NCBI RefSeq assembly: GCF_000482785.1
Contig: NZ_AXWS01000015.1
Span: 124,001 to 188,000, forward strand
Length of the DNA: 64,000 nucleotides
Source: Derxia gummosa DSM 723
GTDB lineage: Bacteria > Pseudomonadota > Gammaproteobacteria > Burkholderiales > Burkholderiaceae_E
Direction of reading: 5' to 3'
Shown here: piece after piece, positions 1 to 9,480 of the stretch
Layout of the letters: each line of letters opens with the position of its first letter
How positions within the stretch are numbered: the first letter of the stretch is position 1
The notes under the pieces: generated by a model
Databases searched by the model: none
Told to the model about the DNA's origin: nothing
What the model saw: only the letters and a program-made list of their open reading frames with translations
Translations under genes and position numbers: made by a program

Positions 1-1
1 G

Positions 2-91
2 CGCGAGCTGGAAGGCGAGCTGCCCGCGATCGCGCGCGTCACGCTGGAGCGCCGCGCCGGCGGCGACCGCTGCACGCTCAGCCGCGACTGA
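2..91 (+). CDS. 3' end of an unidentified protein (partial)
   Basis: An open frame runs in from the left edge and stops at TGA 89-91. It encodes the last 29 residues of a protein, beginning RELEGELPAIARV and ending LSRD, rich in Arg and Glu. It has no recognisable motif, so I give no function. In related bacteria the gene before argB varies. About 175 bp separate its stop from argB, so argB probably has its own promoter. Confidence 0.45.
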   Translation, partial: RELEGELPAIARVTLERRAGGDRCTLSRD

Positions 92-184
92 CGGTCCGCG
101 CCGCCTGCCGCGCCGCGCGTGGCCTGGCGCGGCCGCGCCGGCCGATGCTCGGCACGCCCGCCACAGCCCGCGCTTTCTCACTGA

Positions 185-1183
<999 letters not shown>

Positions 1184-1187
1184 GCGG

Positions 1188-1970
1188 ATGCCGGTGCCGG
1201 AAGCACGGCGCATCCCGATCGGGATGCCGCCGACGCGCCACGGCGCGGTGGTGCGCCGCGCTTGCAAGCGATTGCAGACGCGCGACGATGACAACGCTTG
1301 CAAGCTGCGTCCGGTCTGGTTGTTCGACCTCGACAACACGCTGCACAACGCCTCGGCCCGCATCTTTCCGGAAATCAACCGGCTGATGACGGACTACATC
1401 GCGCGCCGGCTCGGCGTGTCGCGCGAGGCGGCCGACGCGCTGCGCCAGCAGCTCTGGCTGCGCTACGGCGCGACGCTGCTCGGTCTCGTGCGCCTGCACG
1501 GCGTGGACGAGGCCGAGTTCCTGCGCGAGACCCATGCCTTGGACGACATCGGCGCGCTGGTCGTGCCGGGGCGCGGACTGGCCACGGCACTGCGCCGGCT
1601 GCCCGGCCGCAAGATCGTCTTCACCAACGGGCCGGCCGCCTATGCGCGTCAGCTGCTGTTCCATCTCGGCATCGACCGGCATGTCGACCGCTGCGTGGCG
1701 GTCGAGCAGATGCGACTGCACGGTCGGTTGAGGCCCAAGCCCTCGCGCGCCATGCTGCGTGCCTTCATCGCGCGCGAACGGCTCGATCCGCGTCGCTGCG
1801 TACTCGTGGAGGACAGCGCGCCCAATCTCGTGGCTGCGCGCTCGCTTGGCGTGGGCACCGTGCTGATGACGGCCCACCTGCCAAGTGTCAAGCGCCGCCG
1901 GATCAACTGGGCCAAGCTAAAAATTCACGACTTGGCAATACTGCAACGACGGATTTCACATTTCCTGTGA
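1188..1970 (+). CDS. HAD-family pyrimidine 5'-nucleotidase
   Basis: Haloacid-dehalogenase phosphatase, probably dephosphorylating pyrimidine nucleoside monophosphates (SDT1/YjjG type). All four HAD motifs are visible: FDLDNTLHN with nucleophile Asp47 and Asp49, FTNGPAAYA (motif II), the Lys in LRPKPS (motif III), and VLVEDSAPNL (motif IV acidic pair). The start is uncertain. The ATG at 1188 gives 260 residues, but the first 40 are unlike the family and overlie a direct repeat at 1259-1305. Downstream GTG codons (1248, 1251) or a start nearer the LRPVWLFD segment are possible. The argB / nucleotidase / slmA order is typical of Burkholderiales. Confidence 0.85.
   Translation: MPVPEARRIPIGMPPTRHGAVVRRACKRLQTRDDDNACKLRPVWLFDLDNTLHNASARIFPEINRLMTDYIARRLGVSREAADALRQQLWLRYGATLLGLVRLHGVDEAEFLRETHALDDIGALVVPGRGLATALRRLPGRKIVFTNGPAAYARQLLFHLGIDRHVDRCVAVEQMRLHGRLRPKPSRAMLRAFIARERLDPRRCVLVEDSAPNLVAARSLGVGTVLMTAHLPSVKRRRINWAKLKIHDLAILQRRISHFL
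1259..1305 (+). repeat. 11-bp direct repeat CGCTTGCAAGC, 36 bp apart
   Basis: CGCTTGCAAGC occurs at 1259-1269 and again at 1295-1305. The first copy is part of the perfect palindrome CGCTTGCAAGCG (1259-1270). The second lies in the 14-mer TGACAACGCTTGCA (1289-1302), which recurs at 39077 and 41137. The repeat spans the poorly conserved start of the nucleotidase frame, so it may really be 5' untranslated sequence. Confidence 0.6.
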
Positions 1971-2060
1971 TGTGCTGTCCGCGCGTGTGGTTGCTTCCAC
2001 AGCTTGTATCTCCCGTGTTTTCTATGTCGCCGTGAATGGTGCGGAGGCTGATGGCCTGTC

Positions 2061-2092
2061 TAGAATCCGCCGGCATGTCAATTTCTGTGACA
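2061..2092 (+). promoter_or_regulatory. Putative slmA promoter and operator-like inverted repeat
   Basis: TAGAAT at 2061-2066 resembles a -10 element; no good -35 is visible. Immediately downstream, TGTCA-N7-TGACA (2076-2092) forms an inverted repeat, with a further TGTC at 2097. The whole 1971-2129 gap is clearly richer in A+T than its surroundings. Placement over the presumed transcription start would suit a repressor, perhaps autoregulation, but this is inference. The repeat does not match the known SlmA chromosomal site. Confidence 0.35.
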
Positions 2093-2129
2093 TTTTTGTC
2101 GAAACCCCTACCGGCTGCGATCTCGAAAG

Positions 2130-2771
2130 ATGACTCTCACCACACTCGCGAACGAACACATTTCCGATGACGCCGGTGTCTCCCGCAAGCGGGCTTACAG
2201 CAAGCCGGGCGAGCGTCGGGTGCAGATTCTCCAGGCACTCGGCGAGATGCTCGAGCACCCCAAGGGCGAGCGAATCACCACCGCTGCGCTGGCCGCGCGC
2301 CTCGAAGTCTCGGAAGCCGCGCTGTATCGCCACTTCGCGAGCAAGGCCCAGATGTTCGAGTCGCTGATCGAATTCATCGAAGGCACGCTGATCGGCCTGA
2401 CCGAGCAATGCGCGGCCGACCATGACGATGGCGTCGAGCAGACCCGGGCACTCGTGCTCGCGCTGCTGGGTTTCGCCGAGCAGAACCGCGGCATGACCCG
2501 CGTGCTGGTTGGCGATGCGCTCGTCGGCGAGAACGATCGCCTCCAGGTGCGCATGAACGAACTGTTCGACCGCATCGAGGCCGCCGTCGCGCGCGGACTG
2601 CGCACCGCTCTGTTCCAGGGCCGTCTGCCCTCGGGCTTCGACGTGGATGCGCGCGCCAATCTCATCCTCAGCTTCGTCGGCGGCAAGTGGCATCGCTATG
2701 CCAAGAGCGGCTGGCTGCGCACGCCGGCCGAGGGCGCCGAAGCCCAGGTCGCGGCGCTGCTTGCGGTCTGA
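2130..2771 (+). CDS. slmA: Nucleoid occlusion factor SlmA (TetR family)
   Basis: DNA-binding inhibitor that blocks FtsZ ring assembly over the nucleoid. The 213 residues start with a short polar tail, then SRKRAYSKPGERR leading into a TetR helix-turn-helix (AALAARLEVSEAALYRHFAS, about residues 50-70). A large helical dimerisation domain follows, with the MFESLIEFIEGTL stretch typical of SlmA rather than of ordinary TetR repressors. It sits after argB and the nucleotidase, its usual place in Burkholderiales. Confidence 0.9.
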   Translation: MTLTTLANEHISDDAGVSRKRAYSKPGERRVQILQALGEMLEHPKGERITTAALAARLEVSEAALYRHFASKAQMFESLIEFIEGTLIGLTEQCAADHDDGVEQTRALVLALLGFAEQNRGMTRVLVGDALVGENDRLQVRMNELFDRIEAAVARGLRTALFQGRLPSGFDVDARANLILSFVGGKWHRYAKSGWLRTPAEGAEAQVAALLAV

Positions 2772-2779
2772 TGCCCTCC

Positions 2780-2801
2780 GTGCGGAGCTTTCGCTCCGCA
2801 C
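2780..2801. terminator. Hairpin between convergent slmA and dsbB
   Basis: Perfect 9-bp stem GTGCGGAGC / GCTCCGCAC with a TTTC loop, between the stop codons of slmA (+) and dsbB (-). No T-run follows on either strand, so it may be a weak or factor-assisted bidirectional terminator, or an mRNA 3'-end stabiliser. Confidence 0.45.
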
Positions 2802-2820
2802 CGCGCCTCGGCTGCCCTGA

Positions 2821-3339
2821 TCAGTAGGCGCCGAAACCGCTGTCCCGGGCGATCGGCCGCGCGACCGCGAACAGGCCGAGCAGCACCATCGCCGCGAACA
2901 GCATCATCGACAGCTGCGGGATGTTGAAGCCGAACAGCGTCCATTCGACGGTCAGGCAGTCGCCGTGGCCCGCGAAGATGCGCGGCATGAGCTGTTCGAG
3001 CGTGAAGTTCTGGAGCATCCAGCTGAAGGGCCGGCCGCAGCTCGCCGACTCGGGCGGATGCTCGATGAGCCAGGCGTGCCAGCTGGCCACGCCCAGCCCG
3101 CCGAGCGACACCAGCGTGGCGAGGCCGGCGATCAGCCTCATCAGCCACGCGCGGGTGCCCGCGAGCGCGCCGACGAGCGCCAGCCCGCCCGCGATCACGT
3201 AGCCGAGCCGCTGCACGATGCACAGCGGGCAGGGTTCGATGCCGAGTTCATGCTGGACGTAGTAGGCCGAGGCCATCGAGCCGACCGAAATCAGGCAGAC
3301 GAGTGCGAGCGCGCGGCGCGCGTTGAGCAGCTTGAGCAT
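2821..3339 (-). CDS. dsbB: Disulfide bond formation protein B
   Basis: Inner-membrane quinone reductase that re-oxidises DsbA. At 172 residues with four hydrophobic segments it has the family length. The first periplasmic loop carries the redox pair Cys37/Cys40 (EPCPLC). The second loop carries Cys101 and Cys128 (SASCGRPF and HGDCLTV). The Arg after the first pair (IVQR) is the conserved quinone-site residue. The ATG at 3339 is 19 bp after moeB, so it is probably the last gene of the gpmA-envC-ctpA-moeB run. Confidence 0.93.
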   Translation of the reverse strand: MLKLLNARRALALVCLISVGSMASAYYVQHELGIEPCPLCIVQRLGYVIAGGLALVGALAGTRAWLMRLIAGLATLVSLGGLGVASWHAWLIEHPPESASCGRPFSWMLQNFTLEQLMPRIFAGHGDCLTVEWTLFGFNIPQLSMMLFAAMVLLGLFAVARPIARDSGFGAY

Positions 3340-3358
3340 GGTTGCGGGAGGAGAGGTT

Positions 3359-4111
3359 CTAGTTGTGCGCGCCGCAGACCGGACAGTCCGGGTCGCGCGG
3401 CAGACGGATGCGGGTCCATTCCATCGAGCGGGCATCGAGCAGCAGCAGCTGCCCGGCGAGGCTGCGGCCCACGCCGGCGACGAGCTTGAGCGCCTCGGCG
3501 GCCTGCATCGCCCCGACGATGCCCACGAGCGGCGCGAACACGCCCATCGTCGCGCAGCGGATTTCCTCGGCGTCGTCGGCTTCCGGAAACAGGCAGTGAT
3601 AGCAGGGCGCGTCGGCCGCGCGCGGATCGAACACGCTGATCTGCGCCTCGAAGCGGATGGCCGCGCCCGACACCAGTGGCACGCCCGCAGCGACGCAGGC
3701 GCGGTTGACCGCATGGCGCGTCGCGAAGTTGTCGGAGCAGTCGAGCACGACCGTGGCGCGCGCCACTTCGCGCGCGAGCCGTTCGGCATCGAGCCGCTCG
3801 GCGATCGCCACCACCTCGATCTGCGGATTGAGCGCGGCGAGCATCTCGCGCGCCGAATCGACCTTGGCCCAGCCCACGCGCGCCGTCGTGTGCGCGATCT
3901 GGCGCTGGAGATTGGTGAGATCGACCGTGTCGCCATCGGCGATGACGATGCGGCCGACGCCCGCCGTCGCGAGATACATCGCCGCCGGCGAGCCGAGACC
4001 GCCGGCGCCGATCACGAGCGCGGTCGCGCCGAGCAGCTTCTCCTGCCCCTCGATGCCGATCTCGTCGAGCAGGATGTGCCGGCTGTAGCGCAGCAGCTGG
4101 TCGTCATTCAC
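3359..4111 (-). CDS. moeB: MoeB/ThiF-type adenylyltransferase
   Basis: E1-like enzyme that adenylates the C-terminal Gly-Gly of a small sulfur carrier (MoaD or ThiS). It has the Rossmann loop VIGAGGLGSP near residue 35, the Asp and Arg residues for ATP (DGDTVDLTNLQRQ), and a Zn-binding Cys pair in PCYHC completed by DCPVC at the C-terminus. The catalytic Cys lies in EIRCATMGVF. Length is 250 residues. I chose the GTG at 4111 because it begins VNDDQLLRYSRHILL, the normal family start. Whether it serves molybdopterin or thiamine cannot be decided; no moaD or thiS is nearby. Confidence 0.9.
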   Translation of the reverse strand: MNDDQLLRYSRHILLDEIGIEGQEKLLGATALVIGAGGLGSPAAMYLATAGVGRIVIADGDTVDLTNLQRQIAHTTARVGWAKVDSAREMLAALNPQIEVVAIAERLDAERLAREVARATVVLDCSDNFATRHAVNRACVAAGVPLVSGAAIRFEAQISVFDPRAADAPCYHCLFPEADDAEEIRCATMGVFAPLVGIVGAMQAAEALKLVAGVGRSLAGQLLLLDARSMEWTRIRLPRDPDCPVCGAHN

Positions 4112-4151
4112 GGCGCGCTCCCGACTGGCCCGCGCGCCGCGAGGCCGAACC

Positions 4152-5612
4152 TCATTGCTCGGACGGCGCGCTGCCGCCCTTGTCGGCGCCGACGGCGGCC
4201 GTGGTCGCGCCCTCGGGCCGGGGTTTGGCGGTTTCCACCGGCTTGCCCTTGAGCTGGTTGAGCGCCTGCTGGAGTTGCCAGTCGTCGGCCGAGCCGTATT
4301 CCACCGGCTTGCGGTTCTTGAGCAGCTCCTCGATGCGCTTGGCATCGGCGGCGCGCTGCTCGGGCGTCTTCTTGTCGGGCTTGGCTTCACCGCCCTCGGG
4401 GTTGGCGAGGTGATGGTCGAGATCGGCCTCGCGCGGGCCGAATTCGGCAAACGGATCGCCGTCCTTGTATTCGTCCACCAGCAGGTCGGGCGTGATGCCC
4501 TTGGCCTGGATGCTGCGGCCGGCCGGCGTGAAGTAGCGCGCCGTCGTCAGGCGGATGGCCGTCGTGGCCGACAGCGGCAGGATGGTCTGCACCGACCCCT
4601 TGCCGAAGCTCTGCGAGCCCATGACCGTCGCGCGCTTGTGGTCCTGCAGGGCGCCCGCGACGATTTCCGACGCCGACGCCGAGCCGCGATTGACCAGCAC
4701 CACCATCGGCAGCTTCTTGGCATCGACCGACAGCTTGGCGACGTAATCGTCGGTGCCGCGGCCGCGCAGGTAATCCTCGGGATTGGCGAAGAACTTGCGC
4801 TTGGCGTCGTCGGTGCGGCCGTCGGTGGACACCACCAGATCGCCCTTCGGCAGGAAGGCCGCCGACACGCCGATGGCCGCGTTCAGCAGGCCGCCTGGAT
4901 CGTTGCGCAGGTCGAGCACGATGCCCTTGAGCTGCCCTTGCGCCGCCAGCTTGTTGAACTGGGTGACGAGGTTCTCGGCCGTGCTTTCCTGGAACTGGGT
5001 GATGCGCAGATAGGCATAGCCCGGCTCGACCAGCTTGGCCTTGACCGACGCCACCTTGATGACTGCGCGCTCCAGCGTGATGACGATGGGCTTGCTCTCG
5101 CCCTTGCGCGCGAAGGTGACCGTGACGTTGGTCTTGGGCTTGCCGCGCAGCATCTTGACCACGTCGGTCGTGCTCATGCCCTTGGTCGGCTTGTCGTCCA
5201 CGCGGATGATCAGGTCGCCGGCGCGCACGCCGGCGCGCGCGGCGGGCGTGTCCTCGATCGGCGCGATCACCTTCGGGAAGCCGTCTTCGCTGCCGATCTC
5301 CATGCCCAGACCGCCGAACTCGCCCTGCGTCTGGGTGGTGAGGTCCTTGAACGCATCGGCGTCGAGGTATTGCGAATGCGGATCGAGGCTTGTGAGCATG
5401 CCGGAGATGGCCTCGGTCACGAGCTTCTTGTCTTCGACCGGCTCGACGTAGTTGTTCTTGATCGCGCCGAACACATCGGTGAACTGGCGGATCTCCTCAT
5501 AGGGCAGGGCCGGGCGCGGCTCGCGCTGCGCGACCGCCGACAGTTGCAGGCTCACGAGCACGCCTGCCACCACACCCGCCGAAACCAGACCCAGGCTCTT
5601 CAACTTGCCCAT
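4152..5612 (-). CDS. ctpA: S41-family C-terminal processing peptidase
   Basis: Exported or membrane-anchored periplasmic serine protease of the CtpA/Prc type. Residues 1-28 form a signal peptide or anchor, about 100-175 a PDZ domain (GLGMEIGSEDG, AGDLIIRVDD), and 190-385 the protease core. The Ser/Lys dyad fits Ser313 in GSASASE and Lys338 in SFGKGSVQ. The 25-residue spacing matches the E. coli Prc dyad. A charged C-terminal tail of about 100 residues is low complexity. It follows envC after a terminator and precedes moeB, so it may share in regulating cell-wall turnover. Confidence 0.9.
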   Translation of the reverse strand: MGKLKSLGLVSAGVVAGVLVSLQLSAVAQREPRPALPYEEIRQFTDVFGAIKNNYVEPVEDKKLVTEAISGMLTSLDPHSQYLDADAFKDLTTQTQGEFGGLGMEIGSEDGFPKVIAPIEDTPAARAGVRAGDLIIRVDDKPTKGMSTTDVVKMLRGKPKTNVTVTFARKGESKPIVITLERAVIKVASVKAKLVEPGYAYLRITQFQESTAENLVTQFNKLAAQGQLKGIVLDLRNDPGGLLNAAIGVSAAFLPKGDLVVSTDGRTDDAKRKFFANPEDYLRGRGTDDYVAKLSVDAKKLPMVVLVNRGSASASEIVAGALQDHKRATVMGSQSFGKGSVQTILPLSATTAIRLTTARYFTPAGRSIQAKGITPDLLVDEYKDGDPFAEFGPREADLDHHLANPEGGEAKPDKKTPEQRAADAKRIEELLKNRKPVEYGSADDWQLQQALNQLKGKPVETAKPRPEGATTAAVGADKGGSAPSEQ

Positions 5613-5661
5613 CGTTAAACCACCTATCGCGAGACGGCCCTAGGCCGGGGAAATTCGCCGC

Positions 5662-5693
5662 AAAAAAACAGCCCGGCAAGGCTTTGCCGGGCT
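5662..5693 (-). terminator. Rho-independent terminator after envC
   Basis: On the minus strand, a perfect 10-bp G+C-rich stem (5670-5679 with 5684-5693, loop GGCT) is followed after one base by seven T (A-run at 5662-5668). It lies 14 bp beyond the envC stop and 50 bp before the ctpA start. The gpmA-envC unit therefore ends here at least partly, and ctpA likely has its own promoter or is reached by read-through. Confidence 0.88.
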
Positions 5694-5706
5694 TTGCATC
5701 ATGCGG

Positions 5707-7218
5707 TCAGCGCAGCCATCCGGAAGGATCAAAAGGCTGGCCCGCACGCCTGAGTTCAAAGTATAGGCCGGGGCGTTCGGCGCCTCCGGTGGCACCCACG
5801 CTGGCGATGGTCTCGCCCGCGTTGACGGTTTGACCGGCGGTCTTGAAATTCGATTCATTGCCCGCGTAGATCGACAGGTATTGCCCGCCGTGATCGACGA
5901 TCACGATGTTGCCGAAGCCGCGCAGCCAGTCGGCGAACACCACGCGCCCGCGCGCCACGGCATGCACCTCGGCACCGGTCGGCGCGGCGATGAAGATGCC
6001 CTTCCACACCGAACCGCCGTCGCGCGGCCGTCCGAAGCGGCCGGTGATCTCGCCCGGCGCCGGCTGCGCGAGCCGGCCGCGCAGCGCCTCGAAGGCGGAG
6101 CCGTCGGGCAGCATCGCGATGCTCGGCGCGGGCGGTGGAGGCGGGGCGGGCGCGGGTTCGGGGGCATGCACGGGCGGAGGCGCAGGCACGGATGCTGGCG
6201 CGGGCGCCGGCATCGGCGCGCCGGCGGCGGCCGCCTGCTGGCGCGCACGCGCCTCGCGTGCCTCGGCCTCGGCACGCCTGCGGGCGGCTTCCTTCTCTGC
6301 CAGGGCGCGCTTGGCGGCCTCGGCGGCGGCGAGACGCGCGGCCTCCTCGGCGCGGCGCTTTTCGGCGGCGAGGCGCTCGCGCTCCTTGCGCTCCTCCTCG
6401 GCGATGACCTTGCCGAGCTTGTCGATCAGGCCGTTCAGCCGCTCGGCGTCACGTTCGAGCGCGCCGACCTGCTTGCGCTGCTCCTCGAGCTTTGCCGACA
6501 CGCGCGCCAGCGTGGCGCTGCGCGCCTGCTTCTCCCGTTCGAGCGCGTTGCGTTCCGATTCCTGCTGGCCGCGGATCTGCGCCAGCTCGTCGCGGCGCTG
6601 GCGCTGGGTCTCGGCCAGCGTGGCCAGGCGGGCCTCGTCGGCTTCGAGTTGGGTGATGAGCTTCTGCTGCGCGCGCCCCACGTAGCCGAGCAGCGCGAGG
6701 TTGCGGCCGGTGGTGTTGGGGTTCTCGCCCGACAGCAGCAGCTGCCAGGGGCTGGTGCGGCCCTGGGTGTATTCGGCGCGGCTCAGGCGGGCGAGCCGGG
6801 CGCGGTTGTCGCCGATCGCGGCCTCGACACGCGTGCGCTCGGCCTCGGCGGCAGCGAGTGCGGTCTCGGCGTCGCGCTGGCGCTGGTCGAGGTCGCGCAG
6901 CTTGCGGTTGGCCTCGGAGATCGCGCCTTCCGATTCGCGCAGGGCGTCGCGCGCCTCGCTGCGGTCGGATTCGGCCTTGCTCAGGTCGCGCTTGAGCGAC
7001 TGGATGCGGTCGCGCAGTTCGCCGGCTTCGCTCTGCGCGGCGCGGCGCTGCTCGGCGGTGGCGCCGACCGGCGCGGGCGCCGGAATGGACACGGCCGGCG
7101 CGGCGGCCGCGAGCCCCGGCCCACCCGCGACCAGCGCGAATGCGAACAAGGCCGCGCCGCGACGGATGCGCGGCGCGGCCTCGCTGGAAATGGGCCGTTG
7201 CCGGCCCGGGAGCTTCAT
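5707..7218 (-). CDS. envC: EnvC-like murein hydrolase activator (degenerate M23 domain)
   Basis: Periplasmic activator of the division amidases. It has a signal peptide (about residues 1-38), then a long Glu/Arg/Ala-rich coiled coil to about 280, a Pro/Ala-rich linker, and a C-terminal LytM/M23 domain (about 380-503). The metal ligands of active M23 enzymes are replaced: WKGIFIAAP stands where an HxxxD ligand motif would be, and LYFELRR where HxH would be. The domain therefore probably binds amidases rather than cutting peptidoglycan. I chose the ATG at 7218; a TTG at 7227 would overlap the gpmA stop. It follows gpmA with almost no gap. Confidence 0.88.
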   Translation of the reverse strand: MKLPGRQRPISSEAAPRIRRGAALFAFALVAGGPGLAAAAPAVSIPAPAPVGATAEQRRAAQSEAGELRDRIQSLKRDLSKAESDRSEARDALRESEGAISEANRKLRDLDQRQRDAETALAAAEAERTRVEAAIGDNRARLARLSRAEYTQGRTSPWQLLLSGENPNTTGRNLALLGYVGRAQQKLITQLEADEARLATLAETQRQRRDELAQIRGQQESERNALEREKQARSATLARVSAKLEEQRKQVGALERDAERLNGLIDKLGKVIAEEERKERERLAAEKRRAEEAARLAAAEAAKRALAEKEAARRRAEAEAREARARQQAAAAGAPMPAPAPASVPAPPPVHAPEPAPAPPPPPAPSIAMLPDGSAFEALRGRLAQPAPGEITGRFGRPRDGGSVWKGIFIAAPTGAEVHAVARGRVVFADWLRGFGNIVIVDHGGQYLSIYAGNESNFKTAGQTVNAGETIASVGATGGAERPGLYFELRRAGQPFDPSGWLR

Positions 7219-7223
7219 GGGCC

Positions 7224-7976
7224 TCAAGCCGCCTTGGCCTTGCCCTGGTTGGCGACGGCGTTCATCGCCGCCTCGATCTCGGCCTGGTTGCCGAGGTAGT
7301 AGTGCTTGATCGGCTTGAGGTTCTCGTCGAGTTCGTACACCAGCGGACGCGCGGTCGGGATGTTGAGCGCGACGATCTCGTCGTCACCGATGTTGTCGAG
7401 GTACTTGACCAGTGCGCGCAGCGAGTTGCCGTGGGCGGCGATGATCACCTTCTTGCCCGACTTGACCGCCGGGGCGATGGTCTCGTTCCAGTAGGGCAGC
7501 ACGCGGGCGACGGTGTCCTTCAGGCATTCGGTCGCGGGCAGCTCGGCGGCCGGCACGTCGGCGTAGCGGGCGTCGAAGCGCGGATGGCGCTCGTCGTCGA
7601 GCGCGAGCGGGTTCGGCGCGATCGCATAGGCCCGGCGCCACACCAGCACCTGCTCGTCGCCGTACTTGGCGGCGGTCTCGGCCTTGTTGAGGCCTTGCAG
7701 CGCGCCGTAGTGGCGCTCGTTCAGGCGCCAGTGCTTCTGCACCGGAATCCAGGTGAGGTCCATCTCGTCGAGCACGGTGTTGAGCGTGCGGATCGCGCGC
7801 TTGAGCACCGAGGTGAAGGCGAGGTCGAACGAGAAACCTTCGGCCTTGAGGAGCTGGCCGGCGGCCTTGGCTTCCTTCGCGCCGTTCTCGGTGATGTCGA
7901 CATCGGTCCAGCCGGTGAAGCGGTTGTCGAGATTCCACTGCGATTCGCCGTGGCGAATGAGGACGATCTTGTACAT
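7224..7976 (-). CDS. gpmA: 2,3-bisphosphoglycerate-dependent phosphoglycerate mutase
   Basis: Interconverts 3- and 2-phosphoglycerate in glycolysis and gluconeogenesis. The 250 residues carry the phospho-acceptor motif [10 protein letters not shown] (His9), [10 protein letters not shown] with the catalytic Glu, and the second His in [20 protein letters not shown] is diagnostic of the cofactor-dependent GpmA group. It is the first gene of a minus-strand run and is divergent from the rhodanese gene across a 205-bp promoter region. Confidence 0.97.
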   Translation of the reverse strand: MYKIVLIRHGESQWNLDNRFTGWTDVDITENGAKEAKAAGQLLKAEGFSFDLAFTSVLKRAIRTLNTVLDEMDLTWIPVQKHWRLNERHYGALQGLNKAETAAKYGDEQVLVWRRAYAIAPNPLALDDERHPRFDARYADVPAAELPATECLKDTVARVLPYWNETIAPAVKSGKKVIIAAHGNSLRALVKYLDNIGDDEIVALNIPTARPLVYELDENLKPIKHYYLGNQAEIEAAMNAVANQGKAKAA

Positions 7977-8110
7977 GGCGGGTCAGCGTTGCGCTGGGAG
8001 TTTGGAAACCGGGTCCGGCGGCGGCGCCCTCGGGGGCGGGCTTGCGGTGCCCGCTGCGGCGACTGGCGCGCATGCGGGCTGGGCGCGGCGGGAGGAAACG
8101 GGGCGCATTT

Positions 8111-8141
8111 TATAATGCCGGGCTTCGCGTCAGCCTGACGC
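8111..8141 (+). promoter_or_regulatory. Promoter -10 and leader hairpin ahead of the rhodanese gene
   Basis: A perfect TATAAT at 8111-8116 is a convincing -10 element; no good -35 is seen. About 10 bp further on, GCGTCA-GCC-TGACGC (8127-8141) makes a perfect 6-bp inverted repeat at or just after the expected transcription start. Its 13-bp core CGTCAGCCTGACG recurs at 33752-33764 in front of the oxidase operon. Confidence 0.55.
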
Positions 8142-8181
8142 CTTACCCATCGCGGCACCGCCGCCGCAAGGTCGCCTCCAA

Positions 8182-8586
8182 GTGAAGTTCCTGCTCGACA
8201 ACTGGTACCTCGTCGCCTCGGCCCTCGTGTCGGGCGGATTGCTGCTCTGGCCCGTGCTGCGCGGCGGCAAGGGCGGCGTCTCGCATCACGAGGCGACCCG
8301 ACTCATCAATGACCGCGAAGCCTGGCTCGTCGATGTGCGCAGTACCGAAGAATTCGCGCGTGGCCACATCGCCGGCGCCCGCAACATCCCGGTCGATCAG
8401 CTCGAAGGCCGCATCGCCGAGCTGAACAAGGCCAGGAGCAAGCCCGTCATCGTCGTCTGCCAGACCGGCCCGCGCGCCCAGCGCGCGCTCGCCGTGCTGA
8501 CCAAGGCCGGCTTTGCCGAAGTCGTCACGCTCGAAGGTGGCGTCGCTGCGTGGCAGGCCGCCGGCCTGCCGCTGCGCAACGCCTGA
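8182..8586 (+). CDS. Membrane-anchored rhodanese-like protein (YibN type)
   Basis: An N-terminal membrane segment (about residues 8-26) is followed by one rhodanese domain (about 40-130). The catalytic Cys is in VVCQTGPRAQRA, and the conserved fold markers LVDVRSTEEFARGHI and LEGGVAAW are present. It is likely a sulfurtransferase; the substrate is unknown. The start is GTG at 8182. It precedes grxC, secB and gpsA, the usual proteobacterial order, so it may act in redox or export-linked sulfur chemistry. Confidence 0.88.
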   Translation: MKFLLDNWYLVASALVSGGLLLWPVLRGGKGGVSHHEATRLINDREAWLVDVRSTEEFARGHIAGARNIPVDQLEGRIAELNKARSKPVIVVCQTGPRAQRALAVLTKAGFAEVVTLEGGVAAWQAAGLPLRNA

Positions 8587-8612
8587 CGCAGCGCCCATCA
8601 CAGGAGAACACC

Positions 8613-8870
8613 GTGGCGAAGATCGTCATGTACTTCCGCGACACCTGCCCCTACTGCCGCCGCGCCGAAGGCCTGCTGGTGAAGAAAGGCATCACCGACA
8701 TCGAGAAGCTGTATCCCGACGACGATGCCGACCTCAAGCGCGAGATGATCGAGCGCTCGGGGCGCACGACCGTTCCGCAAATCTTCATCGACGGCAAGCA
8801 CGTCGGCGGCTGCGACGATCTGCTCGCGCTCGATCGGCGCGGCGGACTCGATCCGCTGCTCGCGGCCTGA
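8613..8870 (+). CDS. grxC: Glutaredoxin 3
   Basis: An 85-residue glutathione-dependent disulfide reductase. It has the CPYC active site (YFRDTCPYCRRAEGLL), the cis-Pro motif TVPQIFIDG, and the glutathione-binding GGCDDLLALD. The GTG start at 8613 is supported by AGGAGA about 6 bp upstream. It lies 26 bp after the rhodanese gene in the same direction. Confidence 0.95.
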   Translation: MAKIVMYFRDTCPYCRRAEGLLVKKGITDIEKLYPDDDADLKREMIERSGRTTVPQIFIDGKHVGGCDDLLALDRRGGLDPLLAA

Positions 8871-9013
8871 GACGTTCCGGTCGCACATCGCCTCCGCCGC
8901 GCCGGCCGATCCGATAACAGCCTCGCCGGACTGCGCCGAGCGGCCGTCGTCCGGTTTTCCCGCCCGCTCACTTTTCCGCCCATGCCGGGCGGCAATCCCC
9001 ACAGGTGCATTCC

Positions 9014-9475
9014 ATGGCTGAACAGCAAGCCCAGGCTCCCGTCTTCAATCTCCAGCGCGTCTATCTGAAGGACGCCTCGCTCGAACTGCCGAACGCGCCG
9101 CAGATCTTCCTGGAGCAGGAAGCGCCCGCCGTCGAGATCCAGGTCGATGTCGCCAACCAGAAGCTGGCCGCCGACATCTACGAAGTCGAGATCACCGCCA
9201 CCGTCACCACCCGCGTGAAGGACAAGGTGCTGTTCCTGGCCGAAGGCAAGCAGGCCGGCATCTTCCAGATCGGCGCGATCCCCGACGACCAGCTCGACCC
9301 GATCCTCGGCATCTTGTGCGCGTCGATCGTCTTCCCCTACCTGCGCGCCAACCTGTCCGACCTGATCACCCGCACCGGCCTGCCGCCCGTGCTGCTGCAG
9401 GAAATCAACTTCGAGGCCTTCTACCAGCAGCGTCTCGCCCAGCGTCAGGCTGGCGCGAACGGCACGGTGCAGTAA
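9014..9475 (+). CDS. secB: Protein-export chaperone SecB
   Basis: Tetrameric cytosolic chaperone that keeps preproteins unfolded and delivers them to SecA. The 153 residues hold the family signatures [28 protein letters not shown] and [21 protein letters not shown] start at the ATG at 9014; an in-frame GTG lies nine bases upstream (9005). It is followed by gpsA within 6 bp. Confidence 0.97.
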   Translation: MAEQQAQAPVFNLQRVYLKDASLELPNAPQIFLEQEAPAVEIQVDVANQKLAADIYEVEITATVTTRVKDKVLFLAEGKQAGIFQIGAIPDDQLDPILGILCASIVFPYLRANLSDLITRTGLPPVLLQEINFEAFYQQRLAQRQAGANGTVQ

Positions 9476-9480
9476 GCCGC

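Noticed and set aside
2-91. Assigning the first partial frame to a sensor kinase
   Set aside because: Only 29 residues are visible and no kinase motif is among them; gene order alone is not enough.
1956-1970. Palindrome TCACATTTCCTGTGA as a CRP-type site
   Set aside because: The arms are in the reverse order to the CRP consensus, the spacing is five rather than six, and it overlaps the end of a coding frame. It may equally be a weak hairpin.
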